Shown in pieces: positions 44,206 through 56,042 of a stretch of 64,000 bases of DNA (the stretch's first letter is position 1; every line of letters begins with the position of its first letter). The translations under genes and the position numbers were made by a program. The stretch is taken from assembly GCF_030269925.1 (NCBI RefSeq), contig NC_085127.1, positions 6,207,501 to 6,271,500 on the forward strand. The letters run 5' to 3'. The notes under the pieces are model-generated. The model was not told the origin of the DNA and did not search any database. It saw only the letters and a list, made by a program, of their open reading frames with translations. The DNA comes from Bombyx mori (taxonomy: Eukaryota > Arthropoda > Insecta > Lepidoptera > Bombycidae).

Positions 44206-45909
44206 ATGTTAATTCAGTTTTAATCCATTTTAACCTATTTTAAGTATTTTTGCTTATATGTATAACTATTTACTTTAATCATTAAAGTATTAAGTTACAT
44301 CTTGAAATATCATTTTTCCTTCTTTTAGGCTTATTATTTATTCGTAGCTTTTATGCATGTTTTGCAGAATCTGTCTGGAAATGGTCCAGACGATTTATTT
44401 GTAACTTTTTTACTACATTTTTTACTTACTCATCAGTGTACATTATGTTAGATAAACATATGATTAGATTATTCGTTCGTTCACATCGGTCTGTCGGTCG
44501 TTCGGTCTCAACATGATCTATACACTTTTTAGGGGTAAGAGCTGTTAACTTTCGATTATATTTAAAAAAAATCTTCTTTTTTACAAATACAAATTGTACA
44601 AATTCATAGTATAGTACAAATTTAAAAATATGTAAGGCAACATATTATGTACAATACGGACGACAATTATTATACCATCGAGCCGCGATTTCGTTAAATG
44701 TGCAAGGCAATGCAATAGTGTAATTTTTTCTCTATTACATGTGTATTTAGACAACGTATAAGCACTGACATGAATCTTAGAAATATATACATAACAAATT
44801 TTCAAAAGGAAGCCCGTAAGAATCGAGGACTCTGTACTCTCCGCCACAAATTTCAAGTTAAAGCATAATCGTAGTTTATAGGACTGTCGTGTGCACGTAC
44901 GCATGTAGAAAGGAACGTTTCCACGCGCACGTACCTAACACTCAGGGCACCGGATGTGTCGTCGTGTGGAGCTGACACCCGGAAATAGCGTCACCAGCTA
45001 ACCGACAAACGTGACGAGACACGGCTCGCTTCCGAGACGCCACCATATTATTATAATGGAATTGTGATAGATAACGTTTCTAGATAACATCTTTCGTAAA
45101 TTGTCATTGACCATTTTCTCTTTTACAGAATTTGAAGGTAGACTTACAATTCGAGTAAAACTAAGCTTTCTGTTTTCTTTCAACTATCGTTTCAACGCTC
45201 TATGGTAGATTCAGTTCAATAATTGTTCTATAATTACATATTGTTTTCAATCATTGTCCCCAAAGCGAAGGGAGGGCGGGTCGCTATTGTAATATAAATT
45301 TAAAAGATAACCTAAAAAAAATAGATTGCCTGGTTTGTTATACAATGCTTAAGGTTCCAGAATGAGAAACCTCACGATACGCGTCATACCAATAATAAAT
45401 GTTTTCTGAACTGTTTTGTTTTTGATTTCGTTTACTATAAAAATAACTTTGCGCTTACTTTAGATGAAAAATATTTTCGAGTTTTTGCTCCGGCAACAAC
45501 GTTTATATAAGATACATTTATATACAGATTCAACATGAAACTTTTGTGCCAACAATCTGCACAAAGCACGAAGAAATAACCTTCCATTGCTATTCTATTA
45601 ATAGATAAATACCAGATCCACATTCCTCTTTATTCCACAGTTCACAACGCCGTTCACACAGCCAGAGACAGAAACAGATGGAGAAAGATCGTGCGAGAGT
45701 AAAAAAGAAGAAAAGAGAAAATAAAGAAATAAGTGAGAGAAAATTGAAGAGTAGTCATATTGAGAAATAAGATGCAAGGATCTATTTTACTGAAGATTCT
45801 AATTTTAACATTCAAAAATTATTGACCGATTCTAGAACTGAATTTCGTTCGAATTTCGAATTCGAATGGTTTAAACAGTAAATTAGTCGACAATTTTTTT
45901 ATTGATTAT
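44206..45909. other. unrecognised AT-rich DNA
   Basis: Purine-rich GAGA tract at about 45660-45760. Frames up to 107 residues show no identifiable motif. Confidence 0.4.
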
Positions 45910-46198
45910 TGACCCGGCAGACTTCATAGTGCCTAAATCGATAAATAAAAGACCTAAACTTTTGTATAAAATAAACTTAGAACAAACAAAAGGAATCCGT
46001 CCGACGAGGAACACATCAAAGGAAAAACAAAATTGTTATTTTTATTTAATTCCGAGCATTTTCGTATTTATCTACCTTTTAAACCTTCTCTGAACTTCCA
46101 CAAATAATTCAAGACCAAAATTAGCGAAATCGGTCCAGCCGTTCTCGAGTTTTAGCGAGACTAATGAACAGCAATTCATTTTTATATACATACATAGA
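45910..46198 (-). mobile_element. Helitron-like element H1, copy 3
   Basis: Reverse complement of the H1 unit. It starts TCTATGTATGTATATAAA on the minus strand; the terminal CTAG is lost after GCCGGGTCA. Confidence 0.65.
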
Positions 46199-46461
46199 TT
46201 TTATACACACTGCTATGAATAAACTTTGCTTCATAGAACAAAACAAGCACGTGCACCGAAACACCCTTAACGCGTGTCAATGAATGTAATAAAACAAATG
46301 GATGTTATTTAGTACGGGGCCAACACAAAAGGCAATTTGCTTTGGACCGACCGCTACAAGAACGGCAAATCGATTGTTAGTAGAAGTTCTTGTGAAAATT
46401 TTACGAGCTATATATATTGAGTTCACGATAAACTGAGATTCAATAAATGAATATGAAAACA
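46199..46461. other. unrecognised DNA
   Basis: No feature recognised. Confidence 0.4.
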
Positions 46462-46679
46462 CTAGTCGTACTCGCCCGCTTCGCTGGGCATTTAAAATTA
46501 ACATTATTATTTATTTTCATTATTATTAGGGAGTCCAACACTCATATAAATATTAGCCTATCCATTATGTACATGTATTTTCTACATGGATACCAAGTTT
46601 CAAGTCAATCGGATGCATGGTTCAGTAGTTATAACGGAACATCCGTTAAAACCACTGTCGATTTATATATTAATATAGA
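46462..46679 (-). mobile_element. Helitron-like element H4, copy 1
   Basis: A 218-bp unit. On the minus strand it begins TCTATATTAATATATAAA after an A and ends GGGCGAGTACGACTAG before T. A second copy is at 51748-51964. The frame inside is a chance frame. Confidence 0.7.
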
Positions 46680-47142
46680 TTTGTAGAAAAGAAATTAACT
46701 ACCAACACAACTCTATAAGAGCAATGGAACAACAATAATTTATACTAAAATAGAGTTATCTTTATTTTATAGTCGTGTTTATACAGTATTTATCTTAGAA
46801 TCTGAGGCTGTTGTGAAACGATTTAGAATAAAGCTGTTATATTATCATTGTATAATTTAAAACAATGTACTTTGCTTGTAAACTATTCTAACCATTTTGC
46901 TCCCATTTTGCTGATTTTAAGTGTATGTAGTTTTTCAGCGGTATCACCTGACCCCAATTTGTAACGTTCTTCTTCTTCTTCCTAGCGTTTTTCCGATCTA
47001 GTGCTAGGGTTCGATTTCCTGCTTAAGCTCCTCCAGTTTATCTGGAGGAATTTAAGTCAGAAAAAATGTTCTAAAGTGTTTTTCAAGTTAAGAAGTTGCT
47101 AATGAAAATTAAGATTCCTTCGTTGCGATAATCGTAATTTTT
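46680..47142. other. unrecognised AT-rich DNA
   Basis: No feature recognised. Confidence 0.4.
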
Positions 47143-47526
47143 GGAACGAAGTTCCTTATGGGACGATGCGGAGGGGTACCCTAACCGGGAAAAAGCGTCC
47201 GTAACGTAAGATTTTTAGTATTTATGTATAGTCTTAGTATGATGGCTATACAGTTTCTAATGTATAGTCTACGTGTTGACGGTTATTATTATTCATTTAA
47301 ATAGCTGTTTCTTTGGATATTATTATTATATATTTTTTATAAATCATTGTGAATAAAATAAAGTTGATAACTTTGTAGTTTTTTAATTATTTTTTTTATA
47401 TATAAAAAAATCATAATAAAAAATGTATACCCGAATAATTATTTTCTTTATACCTCGAATAGAACTTAAAATTAATATTTTTATAATAAGGAACTTCGTT
47501 CCTATGCGGTGTCCCACGACACCAAA
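47143..47526. repeat. repeat family J, copy 2
   Basis: Better-preserved ends than copy 1: GGAACGAAGTTCCTTAT at the left and ATAAGGAACTTCGTTCC at the right, perfect inverted complements of each other. The T-rich interior aligns with 9054-9436. Confidence 0.6.
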
Positions 47527-48066
47527 CATCTTTTTTTTAATTACTTATTCAAGTACGTAAAACGAACACGTGCTCTTACACGTGCTCTATACCTAGACGA
47601 GAACGTAGTGAATTGAGTATTGAAAATCAAATTAGCTAGAGGGACAACATAAGGGGAATTCCTTTGAGCGGTGCCTATGGAGCTATATTTCACCAGACCC
47701 CACACCTGGGGTCTGTCGTAAAGAGAATTAATGAAACCCTGATATGCCCCTCGCTCAACAAATCTTGGTTACAACGCCGCCCTTAATTTTACAAGTTTGT
47801 GTTACAATGAAAAATAATGATATAATTTTTTTGATATACTTCATCAAATTTGTGTTTCTTAGTCTATCATTTTTCTGGGCTCAATTTTAATAAACAAATG
47901 CGTTGCTTGATTGAAACAACAACTTATTATTTCTTCAACCGAAGCAAAAACATTAGTACACATAGTCGTTGTCAAAGCAATATCTTCTAAATATGTTCAA
48001 AATATTGAATAAAACTTTCAAATGTAAATTTTAATGCAAAGCAGCGTATTTTAACACTTATTAAAA
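47527..48066. other. unrecognised DNA
   Basis: No feature recognised. Confidence 0.4.
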
Positions 48067-48212
48067 AGCCGTTGTAACTGTACTGAGACCTTAGAACTTA
48101 TATCTCAAGGTACGTGGCGCATTACGTTGTAGATGTCTATGGGCTCCAGTAACCACTTAACACCAGGAGGGCTGTGAGCTCGTCCACTCATCTAAGCAAA
48201 AAAAAACAATTG
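48067..48212 (+). repeat. SINE family A 3' end
   Basis: Plus-strand 3' half with A-rich tail. Confidence 0.85.
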
Positions 48213-48583
48213 GAACAAAACATAATTAAGTGAACCGTTTAAATAAAACAATTATAAAATCAACAACAAACAACAAACCCTAATCGCATTTCCGTGAACT
48301 CATAATTTCTACTATCGAGCTCAATCCAGTTGGGCGGAATTTGTCACGTTCCGTCCCGAGATAAATATTCTGTTATTTCCTGTGGGCGGTTTCTTGAGAT
48401 ACGCATTTATTATATTTACGCTCGACCCTATTAGGCGCGCGACATGAGCCGTGACATTACCCTCTACTGCATAATATCTTTGATTGGGTTATAAAAAGTT
48501 ATGAAGTTATCCCTTTCCGAAACTGCCACAAACGGAATGGTTTTCGAGTCGAGAACGATTTTAAAATCAAACACGAACACGTA

Positions 48584-48952
48584 ATGATAAAAATAAATAA
48601 TAGTTCAAAAAAAAACGAACAAAATACGTTTTTATAGAAAATCCAACAAAAAAAATGAAAATAAAATCTAATAAATTTGAATTAAAAATAGTGTAAGAAA
48701 AAATTATTTTATTGTTAAAAAAGCGTGGGGTGCATGGTATCAGTAGTTATAAATATTTTATGAACAGATATGAGTAGAAGGGTAATTTGGATAATATCCT
48801 GAAAAGCACCCCACGCTTTTTTACAATAAAATCATTTTTTCTTACACTATTTTTAATTCAAATTTATTAAAATTTATTTTCTATTTTTTAGTTGGATTTT
48901 CTATAAAAGCGTATTTTGTTAGTTTTTTTTTAAACTATTATTTATTTTTCAT
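48584..48952. repeat. 369-bp inverted repeat (foldback)
   Basis: A left arm of 150 nt (48584-48733) and a right arm of 147 nt (48806-48952) are near-perfect reverse complements around a 72-nt loop. The innermost pair is GCGTGGGGTGC / GCACCCCACGC and the arms are very AT-rich outside it. A transcript would fold into a hairpin of about 145 bp. I see no clear target duplication. Confidence 0.9.
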
Positions 48953-49624
48953 TTTTTAGTAGAATTTAAATTTTTTTTCAATGTTTCTTTTTATGTTCAA
49001 TTGTCATCGGTCCTTAATAAGTATATCAAATTTCGACTTAATCCGACGTTTTCAAACTCATGGGGGTCAAAATCATGTTCAAAGATTTCGTTACATACTA
49101 ACATACACACATCTGAAGCTAATAAAAGCGTATTAATACATACAATATACGTAATATAAATACAAAGGTATTTGGTATACACAAAAATAAGAGTAACATT
49201 CTTCAGGCAATTCGATAAGACTCAAAATTCAAAATTTGTTTGTACGTACTCTGTGATACCTGTCGAAATGGTTCAACTAATTTTCGGATATTGTCAAATT
49301 ATCAAGTATGTCAAGTATGTCAAAAGTTTGAAAACCTGCACAAAAGAATTTTAAATTGCGTATTTCGTTTACAACAATTTCCGTACGGATTCCTAATTAA
49401 ATTAAAAATTCATTTCGATCTCGCCTTTGGGGGTCGGTGGAAAATTTCGTTACTTTTTTTTACTATGATTCGTCTGCACGCTGTTTCGGCACAAATTAAA
49501 AATGCCAACAACCGCTGAGCGAACAGAGAAACATTTTACGAAAGAATTTATGGAATGCTTACGAAAAACTTTCCTATACTTTTACAAAAATTGCAAAGTT
49601 TACATGGCCCTTTTTTTATTAAAA
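48953..49624. other. unrecognised AT-rich DNA
   Basis: Overlapping short frames (for example a 92-residue one at 49240-49518) with no recognised motif. Confidence 0.35.
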
Positions 49625-50010
49625 ACTAGCGACCCGCCCTCGCTTCGCTTCGGAACATTAAATTTTATTATTGATAGCCGAGTCCCGCGATGTTACCCGC
49701 GGTTATTATCGTACCGCGGGTGAAGCCGCGGGGCGAAGCTAGTCTAAAAAAGTTACTCCTTATATCATCAGCTACTTATTAGTGAAAGTCTCATCAAAAT
49801 CGGTCCAGCCGTTCCAGAGATTAGCCGGAACAAACAAACAGACAGACAGACAGACAAAAATTGTAAAAAATGTTATTTTGGTGTATGTACCGCTTCGATC
49901 AACAATAGTTACTATTGTTGATCGAAGATGTACCGTATATATATTCATATGCATGTAGTAAAAAGCGGTTATTTCAATATTACAAACAGACAACAATTTT
50001 CTATTAAGTG
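49625..50010 (-). mobile_element. Helitron-like element H3 with palindromic insert
   Basis: On the minus strand the end reads GAGGGCGGGTCGCTAG before T. A GC-rich hairpin region (ACCCGCGG...CCGCGGGT) lies at 49696-49724. Further in are ATCGGTCCAGCCGTTCCAGA and GACAGACAGACAGACA, phrases typical of insect Helitron-type repeats. The 5' end near 50010 is not certain. A plus-strand CTAG before T also occurs at 49738-49741 after a hairpin, so two nested ends are possible. Confidence 0.5.
49893..49927. repeat. 35-bp perfect palindrome flanked by 8-bp direct repeats
   Basis: CTTCGATCAACAATAGT and its exact reverse complement flank a single T. ATGTACCG lies directly on both sides (49885-49892 and 49928-49935), like a target-site duplication. 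Confidence 0.9.
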
Positions 50011-50654
50011 TTTCACAGCGTAATTTTATATTACAATTAATTCGATTATTTTTCAAAATTTGTTCATTTACAATACACAGTCGTGGTAAAATTATAATTA
50101 AATTTTTTTCAAGCTAGATTATTCTTTATACCTAATTACCAAACTTATAACGCTATTTGCACTTGACCTCCAAAAAAACGACCTACGTAATTTTTATTGC
50201 TATATACAGCTAGCCAAACTCAAAAGAGAAAACTGCGGAGCAATATCCACGTAGCGAAACTAATTTCAAACGAGCTTCAAAATAAATATTGTAGAAATTT
50301 AAACACGAACTTGTAATAACGACTTTGGGAACTGTCCAAGTTTAAAATTATCCAGTGCTTCTACGTAGGGTAACTTGAAAGTTCGAAAATCGACGGGACA
50401 GACCAACGATTGGCAGTAACTTTCCACAGAAAATGCAGTGCCTCAGTATTTTTAGTTTTTGAAGGCCAACCGAAGAGACCGTAGCTTTTGAAATGGTATT
50501 CTTAAGCGTGAACTTTAACAAATACTTTAAAATGTTTTGGAAATTTGTCCAACAATCGAAGATATTTTTTACCTAAATAATATTTTTTACGTAATCGTGG
50601 CTTAATCGACGAGCTACTGTCCATATAATGTTAAGTGAGCAGCGATATTTTTTC
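50011..50654. other. unrecognised AT-rich DNA
   Basis: A faint SINE A trace (ACGAGCTACTGTCC) near 50608; otherwise nothing. Confidence 0.35.
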
Positions 50655-50815
50655 CTACCTATGCTGATAGCCTTGAGAGGTTATATCAGCGTTACTCTAC
50701 CGTGTAGGTGAGCTCTCATCAACTCTCGGGGCTCAAACCGGAGGTGTTGCTAGCACTGGCCCTAGCAAGAGCAGTGCTTCGCAGAATCTATCACCGGATC
50801 GGAAACGATACTCAT
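50655..50815 (-). repeat. repeat family F fragment
   Basis: Reverse complement of the family F 3' part: GATAGATTCTGCGAAGCACT, GTTTGAGCCCC and the GCTCACCTAC end are all recognisable. Confidence 0.7.
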
Positions 50816-51138
50816 CTACATTACAACGTAAATTCTGCCCCTTACATACCTTGAAGTAGAAATATGTATGTAGGATGATGTATAAACCAACACTGTACTC
50901 AATATCAGGGTTAAAGAACTAAGTAAGAAGAACTAAGTAAGAAAATAAGTTAAAGAACGAACACATTCATATCGAAAAGTTTAACCTCAGAAGCCAAACG
51001 CGGAAACTTTATATAAATAGTGAGACGGTGGATGCGCGTTCAATTTCGATTGATCGTAAACTTATTTAAACATTTCTTAACGTTAAATTACTGTGTATGT
51101 ATATCGACGTTGTCATACCAATAGTCGCTATGTGCAAG
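50816..51138. other. unrecognised DNA
   Basis: No feature recognised, apart from AACTAAGTAAGAA repeated at about 50918-50944. Confidence 0.4.
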
Positions 51139-51252
51139 AATTTTTATTGCCCTTGTAGGCAGTCGATCTTACGGCCCTGTTGATGGTGTGTGGTTATCGC
51201 CGCTCATGGATGTCAGTAATGCCAAGAGCAGAGCCAAACCACTGCCTATCAA
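51139..51252 (-). repeat. repeat family B 3' end
   Basis: Minus-strand copy, moderately diverged. Confidence 0.75.
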
Positions 51253-51361
51253 AATTGCATGCGATGTGCTGGAGAATTAAAAATTATATCTTTTAAACGC
51301 TTTATAGTCTAGTTGTCTATGATTAGTTAAATAACCAACTAGTCGTAGTCTTATCTGAGTT

Positions 51362-51515
51362 TTTTGGCAGTATAAGATAGACGAGACTTATGGCCTGTTA
51401 TCGGAGCGCATAGACAATGTCTGGAAACTTCCTAACACCAGGTGGATCGTGAGCTTATTCACTCAATTAGAGAGCATCGTATGTGACTAGCTTTAAAAAA
51501 CTTATTCGTCGACGC
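51362..51515. repeat. repeat family G, copy 2 (inverted)
   Basis: Inverted relative of 35750-35905, ending in the shared GAATAAG...GTCGACG phrase. Confidence 0.65.
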
Positions 51516-51629
51516 CAAAGTGGTATTTTCTCCTCACTTTCCCACGTGCTATAGACATAAACTTACCGAACAAGCCATTCAAAATGAATTACTCCAACCA
51601 AAATAATGTATGCAATTCTACGAACAACT

Positions 51630-51742
51630 TTTTTATTACCATTTTAGGCAGGCAAGTATACGAGCCATATCATGGTAAGTAATTATTGTCGCTCAAGGAA
51701 ATCAGCAATGAGCATAGCCGAGACGCTGCTTGCTGTCCAAAA
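51630..51742 (-). repeat. repeat family B 3' end, decayed
   Basis: Minus strand. TTTTATTACCATTTTAGGCA and the TCAGCAATG segment remain. Confidence 0.55.
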
Positions 51743-51747
51743 AAAGA

Positions 51748-51964
51748 CTAGCCGTACTCGTCTGCTTCACTGGCCATTTAAAATTATTATTAACATTATT
51801 ACTTATTGTCATTATTATTAGGGAGTCCAACACTCATATAAATATTAGCCTAAGTACATGTATTTTCTACATGGATACCAAGTTTCAATTCAATCGGATG
51901 CATGGCTCAGTAGTTATAACGGAACATCCGCAAAAACTACTGTAGCTTTAAATATTAGTATAGA
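51748..51964 (-). mobile_element. Helitron-like element H4, copy 2
   Basis: 217 bp, matching 46462-46679. It ends ACGGCTAG before T and starts TCTATACTAATATTTAAA on the minus strand. Confidence 0.7.
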
Positions 51965-52671
51965 CTAGAGTTGTTTTCGTGATAACGAAGCAACGCGAGC
52001 CATCTGTGGCACGCACCTACGGGAAATAACTATAAAGAAAAGCGATGGCCCTTACCGTTCACTACATTCTTTTCGCTGTTTTCCCATTTATTCCACTCGC
52101 AACTGTAAATATGGTTTTATAAAACAGTTACACTCAAACGAAATGTTATTTATACTATTTTAATATGTTTTCCTTTTTTTGTGTTTTGTGCATAATGATA
52201 TATGTTATAGTTTATTTTCGTACGTTCAACGATTATTTCACTCATCTTGTACAAATAGCTTAGTAGGCCTTCGTACTTTTAATATTGTTATTTTATGAGC
52301 TAGAACGATTGGCAATTTCAATCGCGAAACATTTAAGCTGTGTTATAATGCATGTGGCTTACAATCTATATCGAGGCGCTTACTTTGTATGTTCGATGTG
52401 CTTAAAACTAGATGGGCAGTGAGCACGTCCGTCCGAGTACGATAAGTAAACAGATAGGAGTTTGTGGCATTTGCACAGAAATTGCTATGTAAATATGATC
52501 CGAAAAAAAATGTTAAATGAGATAAATCTTTTTATCCGTTATGTCCACTTTTTATTCATATTATGCTAATAATAATATATAAAAAATAATGTGAAAGTGC
52601 GTTTGTGTGTTTGTTGATTGTTGTGTGTGATAATGTCTTATTAACGATAATTTTTTTGATCTATCAAAGAT
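51965..52671. other. mostly unrecognised DNA
   Basis: A weak SINE A 3' scrap at about 52395-52450; otherwise nothing recognised. Confidence 0.4.
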
Positions 52672-52885
52672 TTATTTATTTATTTATTTAATATGTTTCG
52701 TACCCGCAGCTGTTAGAAGAAACATGACAATAAGGATACAAGGGCACTACTTATTTCATGTTGAAATCCCTTCCAGTAGGCCCGCAGAAGGAAAGAGGAA
52801 TTAGGAACACAAACCTAGTTCATACAGTAAACATTACATAAATAATAATATAAACATATTACAAGATACAAAACAATACATATAC
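52672..52885 (-). repeat. repeat family K, copy 2
   Basis: Matches 29216-29480, with a TATTTATTTATTTA tract at the tail side. Confidence 0.65.
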
Positions 52886-54320
52886 ATACACATTCATATA
52901 TTTTATAGTATTAAAATTCGAAATTTATGTATTCCATTTGTTTCTCAACAAACAAACTTATCGAATCGAACGATCCCTGGCCACGAAAGCCCTTCCGTGT
53001 GTCTGGAAAAAAATAAAAAAAACGTCCGGCAGATTTTCCCAGATCTGTGCCGTCGATGCCAAAGGTATCCAAAAGACCGGAAGGACAGTGCCGAAAGCAG
53101 GAAGTAAGGCTAGGGAACATAATACCATTCTGTCATGTATCTGAGATATTTCTAGTGAACTTAACAATGATTTACGTATCTATGGTTTCCTTTGCTAGAA
53201 CAATGTTTTAAAATTGTATTTACCTCAACTATCTCAAAACCCATAAAGTTAATTTAAATCAATGAGCCTAATTAAAACTACTTTTACATTTTATGTCGCG
53301 TTTAAACTGATATTCAAATGAGATAAATCGTATTTAAGGAGCGAATTTCCCAATTATTATATAAAATAAACACTAACAGTGGAGGAATCTAAACTTTTAC
53401 TCAAAGATGCCCAAGAAGCTTTACCAGGGCGCCTATTATAATACACCCGTGCTGTTCTAACAAGTCTTGCTATCTCTCTCTAACGCAAGCTTCAGATGAG
53501 ATTAGACGATCGGTCTAGCTTCCGGCAGTTTGTGGCGATTAATACAAAATATAGGGTTGGAGAGCCGTATCGGATAATTGCAGAAGACAAACATATCGTT
53601 ATACTAGGTACCTAATGATCTCCCATCGAGTCCATCAAATACTTTAGATAAAAGGCACTTTAATATGCAGGGCGTTACTATGCTTATAAAATTTTATATA
53701 GTAAAAAACTAGAGGTACCTACCCTGGGACTTCTGCGTTAAATTCGTAATGCAGAAGGAATAAAACACGTTGCATTTCCTCCGTCACGTTTATCTTTTGT
53801 CAATAAGCTACCAGTCGATTCATCCCATATCATTTAATTTTTTTTCGTTTTCATTTCATTTCATGCTATGTTTCATAATAATCAACTTCATTTCATTTCA
53901 TAATATCATTTTCATATAAAAAAGTTACGTATCATTAAAATTAAAATAAAACTTGACCTAAAGGTCTTAGTTACCAGGTCATAAAAGCGCTTAAAAAAAA
54001 ACAATCTAGATATCTTTCTTCGAAAATTCATGCCTATCCGTTCGCGCATTTTACGTGATATAATTACAAATATCGAAACATTTAAAACTCACAAGTGATC
54101 GTTATATGTAATTTAAATAAATGATATAAAACAAGAATTTTCTTCAGCCATAGCGAGTCGTAGACATCAATAAAAATAATTTTACCGGCTTAATACCACT
54201 AGTGGTAGTCGTATGTGATCGCGAAAACTGTAAAATTTTCGAGAATTAGTAAAAAATGCGAGATTAAGCCGTTTTCTTTTATTATGCCAAAGACTCAAGA
54301 ACCGAAGAAAGTACTTTAGT
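52886..54320. other. mostly unrecognised DNA
   Basis: Overlapping short frames at 52911-53170 without a recognisable domain. A perfect 14-bp palindrome TACCACTAGTGGTA lies at 54194-54207, flanked by CGGCTTAA (54187) and TTAAGCCG (54264) as an outer inverted pair. Confidence 0.4.
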
Positions 54321-54560
54321 TTCGATTATTTATTTATTTATTTATTTATTTATTAAGTTGCACCAACAAAGTGATCATCAATACAAAACATTGACAAATT
54401 GACAAAAGTTCATGGCAGATGTCACCTCAATTATAGGTGCAATCGACAGTGCATTAACATCAAAAATAAAAAATATATACAGCTAAGATTTGAATACATT
54501 TCATTCATTGCTTAAGATTAATTTAATTGGGAGATGATCCGCGACAGATTTTTCCTGTAA
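54321..54560 (-). repeat. probable retroposon 3' end with TAAA-type tail
   Basis: An (ATTT)n tract at 54324-54355 is followed by non-repetitive sequence, as in family K. On the minus strand this would be a retroposon ending in a TAAA repeat. No second copy is present in the window. Confidence 0.4.
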
Positions 54561-55944
54561 GTAGTGAGACAATCAGAAAAAACATCTATTTCACTTAAAA
54601 TAAGTTCAGCGCAATCGGACAACTCCGAAGGAACATTGACGGAGACCGCGCTACCGTGGATACGTACGTATAAGTACTTTAAATTGTCTCTTTGATAATC
54701 GGAATCATCTAGATTTTTCTTTATATCTCCTATATAGGTACCTACATATTATCGAAGAAAAAGAAAAAGTTAATTGTATCTTTGCACAACCGCTGTTCTT
54801 GTAACGTTAAAATGCTTTTATTTACAACTCAATCATAAATTCAAACACAGTTTCTTTAACTCCTTTGAAAGTTGGCAAATCTTTAATATTCTGCTTAACG
54901 ATTTAACTCATTTATGCCATTCGCTTTGACTCAATTTACGCTTGGCCTGTTAAACTGCCAACCCAAACTAATTTAGAAGATTATTGGATTAGACTGAGTT
55001 AATAATTCTATTTTAATAACTTATATATATCGTTTAAACGTAGTACAACTCTGTGAGTTTTTCGTTTCCTATCCGGCTTTGGATTCCAGATCGGGTCTTA
55101 AATCCAATTCACTTTTAAACTGTTGCTTTCATTCGACATTGTAGATTCTAGAATTTACTAAGCAACGAAAAATGTTAAAGATTAACATACATAATAATAT
55201 ATGAATCCGTGCTGTAGGTTCTATCGTGTTATATATTAGTGTGAATGCAAAAGTAAGTTTGCTAGGCTTTCCAGTGTTAACTATTAAGCTGATCATCATA
55301 AAATTTTGCTAACACCTAATCTGGGAGTACAACAAAGTACGTAAGGCATTACAGAGATTTTCTGCATTAATACAAGTGAAACCGTTGGTAAAAAGTAATT
55401 TACTAATTATAGTCATTTACACAAATTTGATTATTTTTTAAATGTTGGTTTTTATTTATTCGTGAGATTTATTCCACGCCAGCGCAACGAATTGTTTTTT
55501 CGGCTTGTCGTCTAAATTTACCAAAAGTCGAGCGAAAATTCGGAGGTTAGAATTTTCCCTTTCGATAACAGTCCAGTGAACTTTCGATTCGAATCCAAAT
55601 TTGTGTCTAAATTAGAAACGAGTTTCTCATTCGTATCATAATCGTAACAATATTTTAATGAAGTAACTTTTCGGATGCTCGGAATTAAAATAAACCTTTG
55701 AAACGAGCGTTATAAATAACATTTGCGTTTCAACATTGGTAATTAGCGATGTTTTTGATACTATATATTCTCTTAAGTTATTAGGAAATTATTATTTCAT
55801 TTTATTATGGATTATTTTATTTCCCGCGTGAAAACAGTTTTAATATTGAGTTTAACTGCCAAGAGTTATCTTGTAAAAAAAATTATTATGTTCTGAAGAC
55901 GTATTCGCGAATCCTTTCGCGTTGCAATCAATGTGTAATCAAAA
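54561..55944. other. unrecognised AT-rich DNA
   Basis: No repeat or coding evidence seen. Confidence 0.4.
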
Positions 55945-56042
55945 TGTCGTAGATTCTATGCAGCACCGCTCTTACTAGAGCTGATATTAGCAGGTTCTCT
56001 CAGGTTGAGCCCGTGAGCCTGCTTCTACTACGCTTGTTTCTT
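55945..56042 (+). repeat. repeat family F fragment, decayed
   Basis: GTAGATTCTATGCAGCACCG and GGTTGAGCCCGTGAGC match the 3' part of family F. Confidence 0.55.

Noticed and set aside
49738..49742. Independent plus-strand Helitron 3' end
   Set aside because: A hairpin followed by CTAG and T does occur here, but the surrounding sequence reads better as the interior of one minus-strand element starting at 49625, so I did not list it as a separate element.
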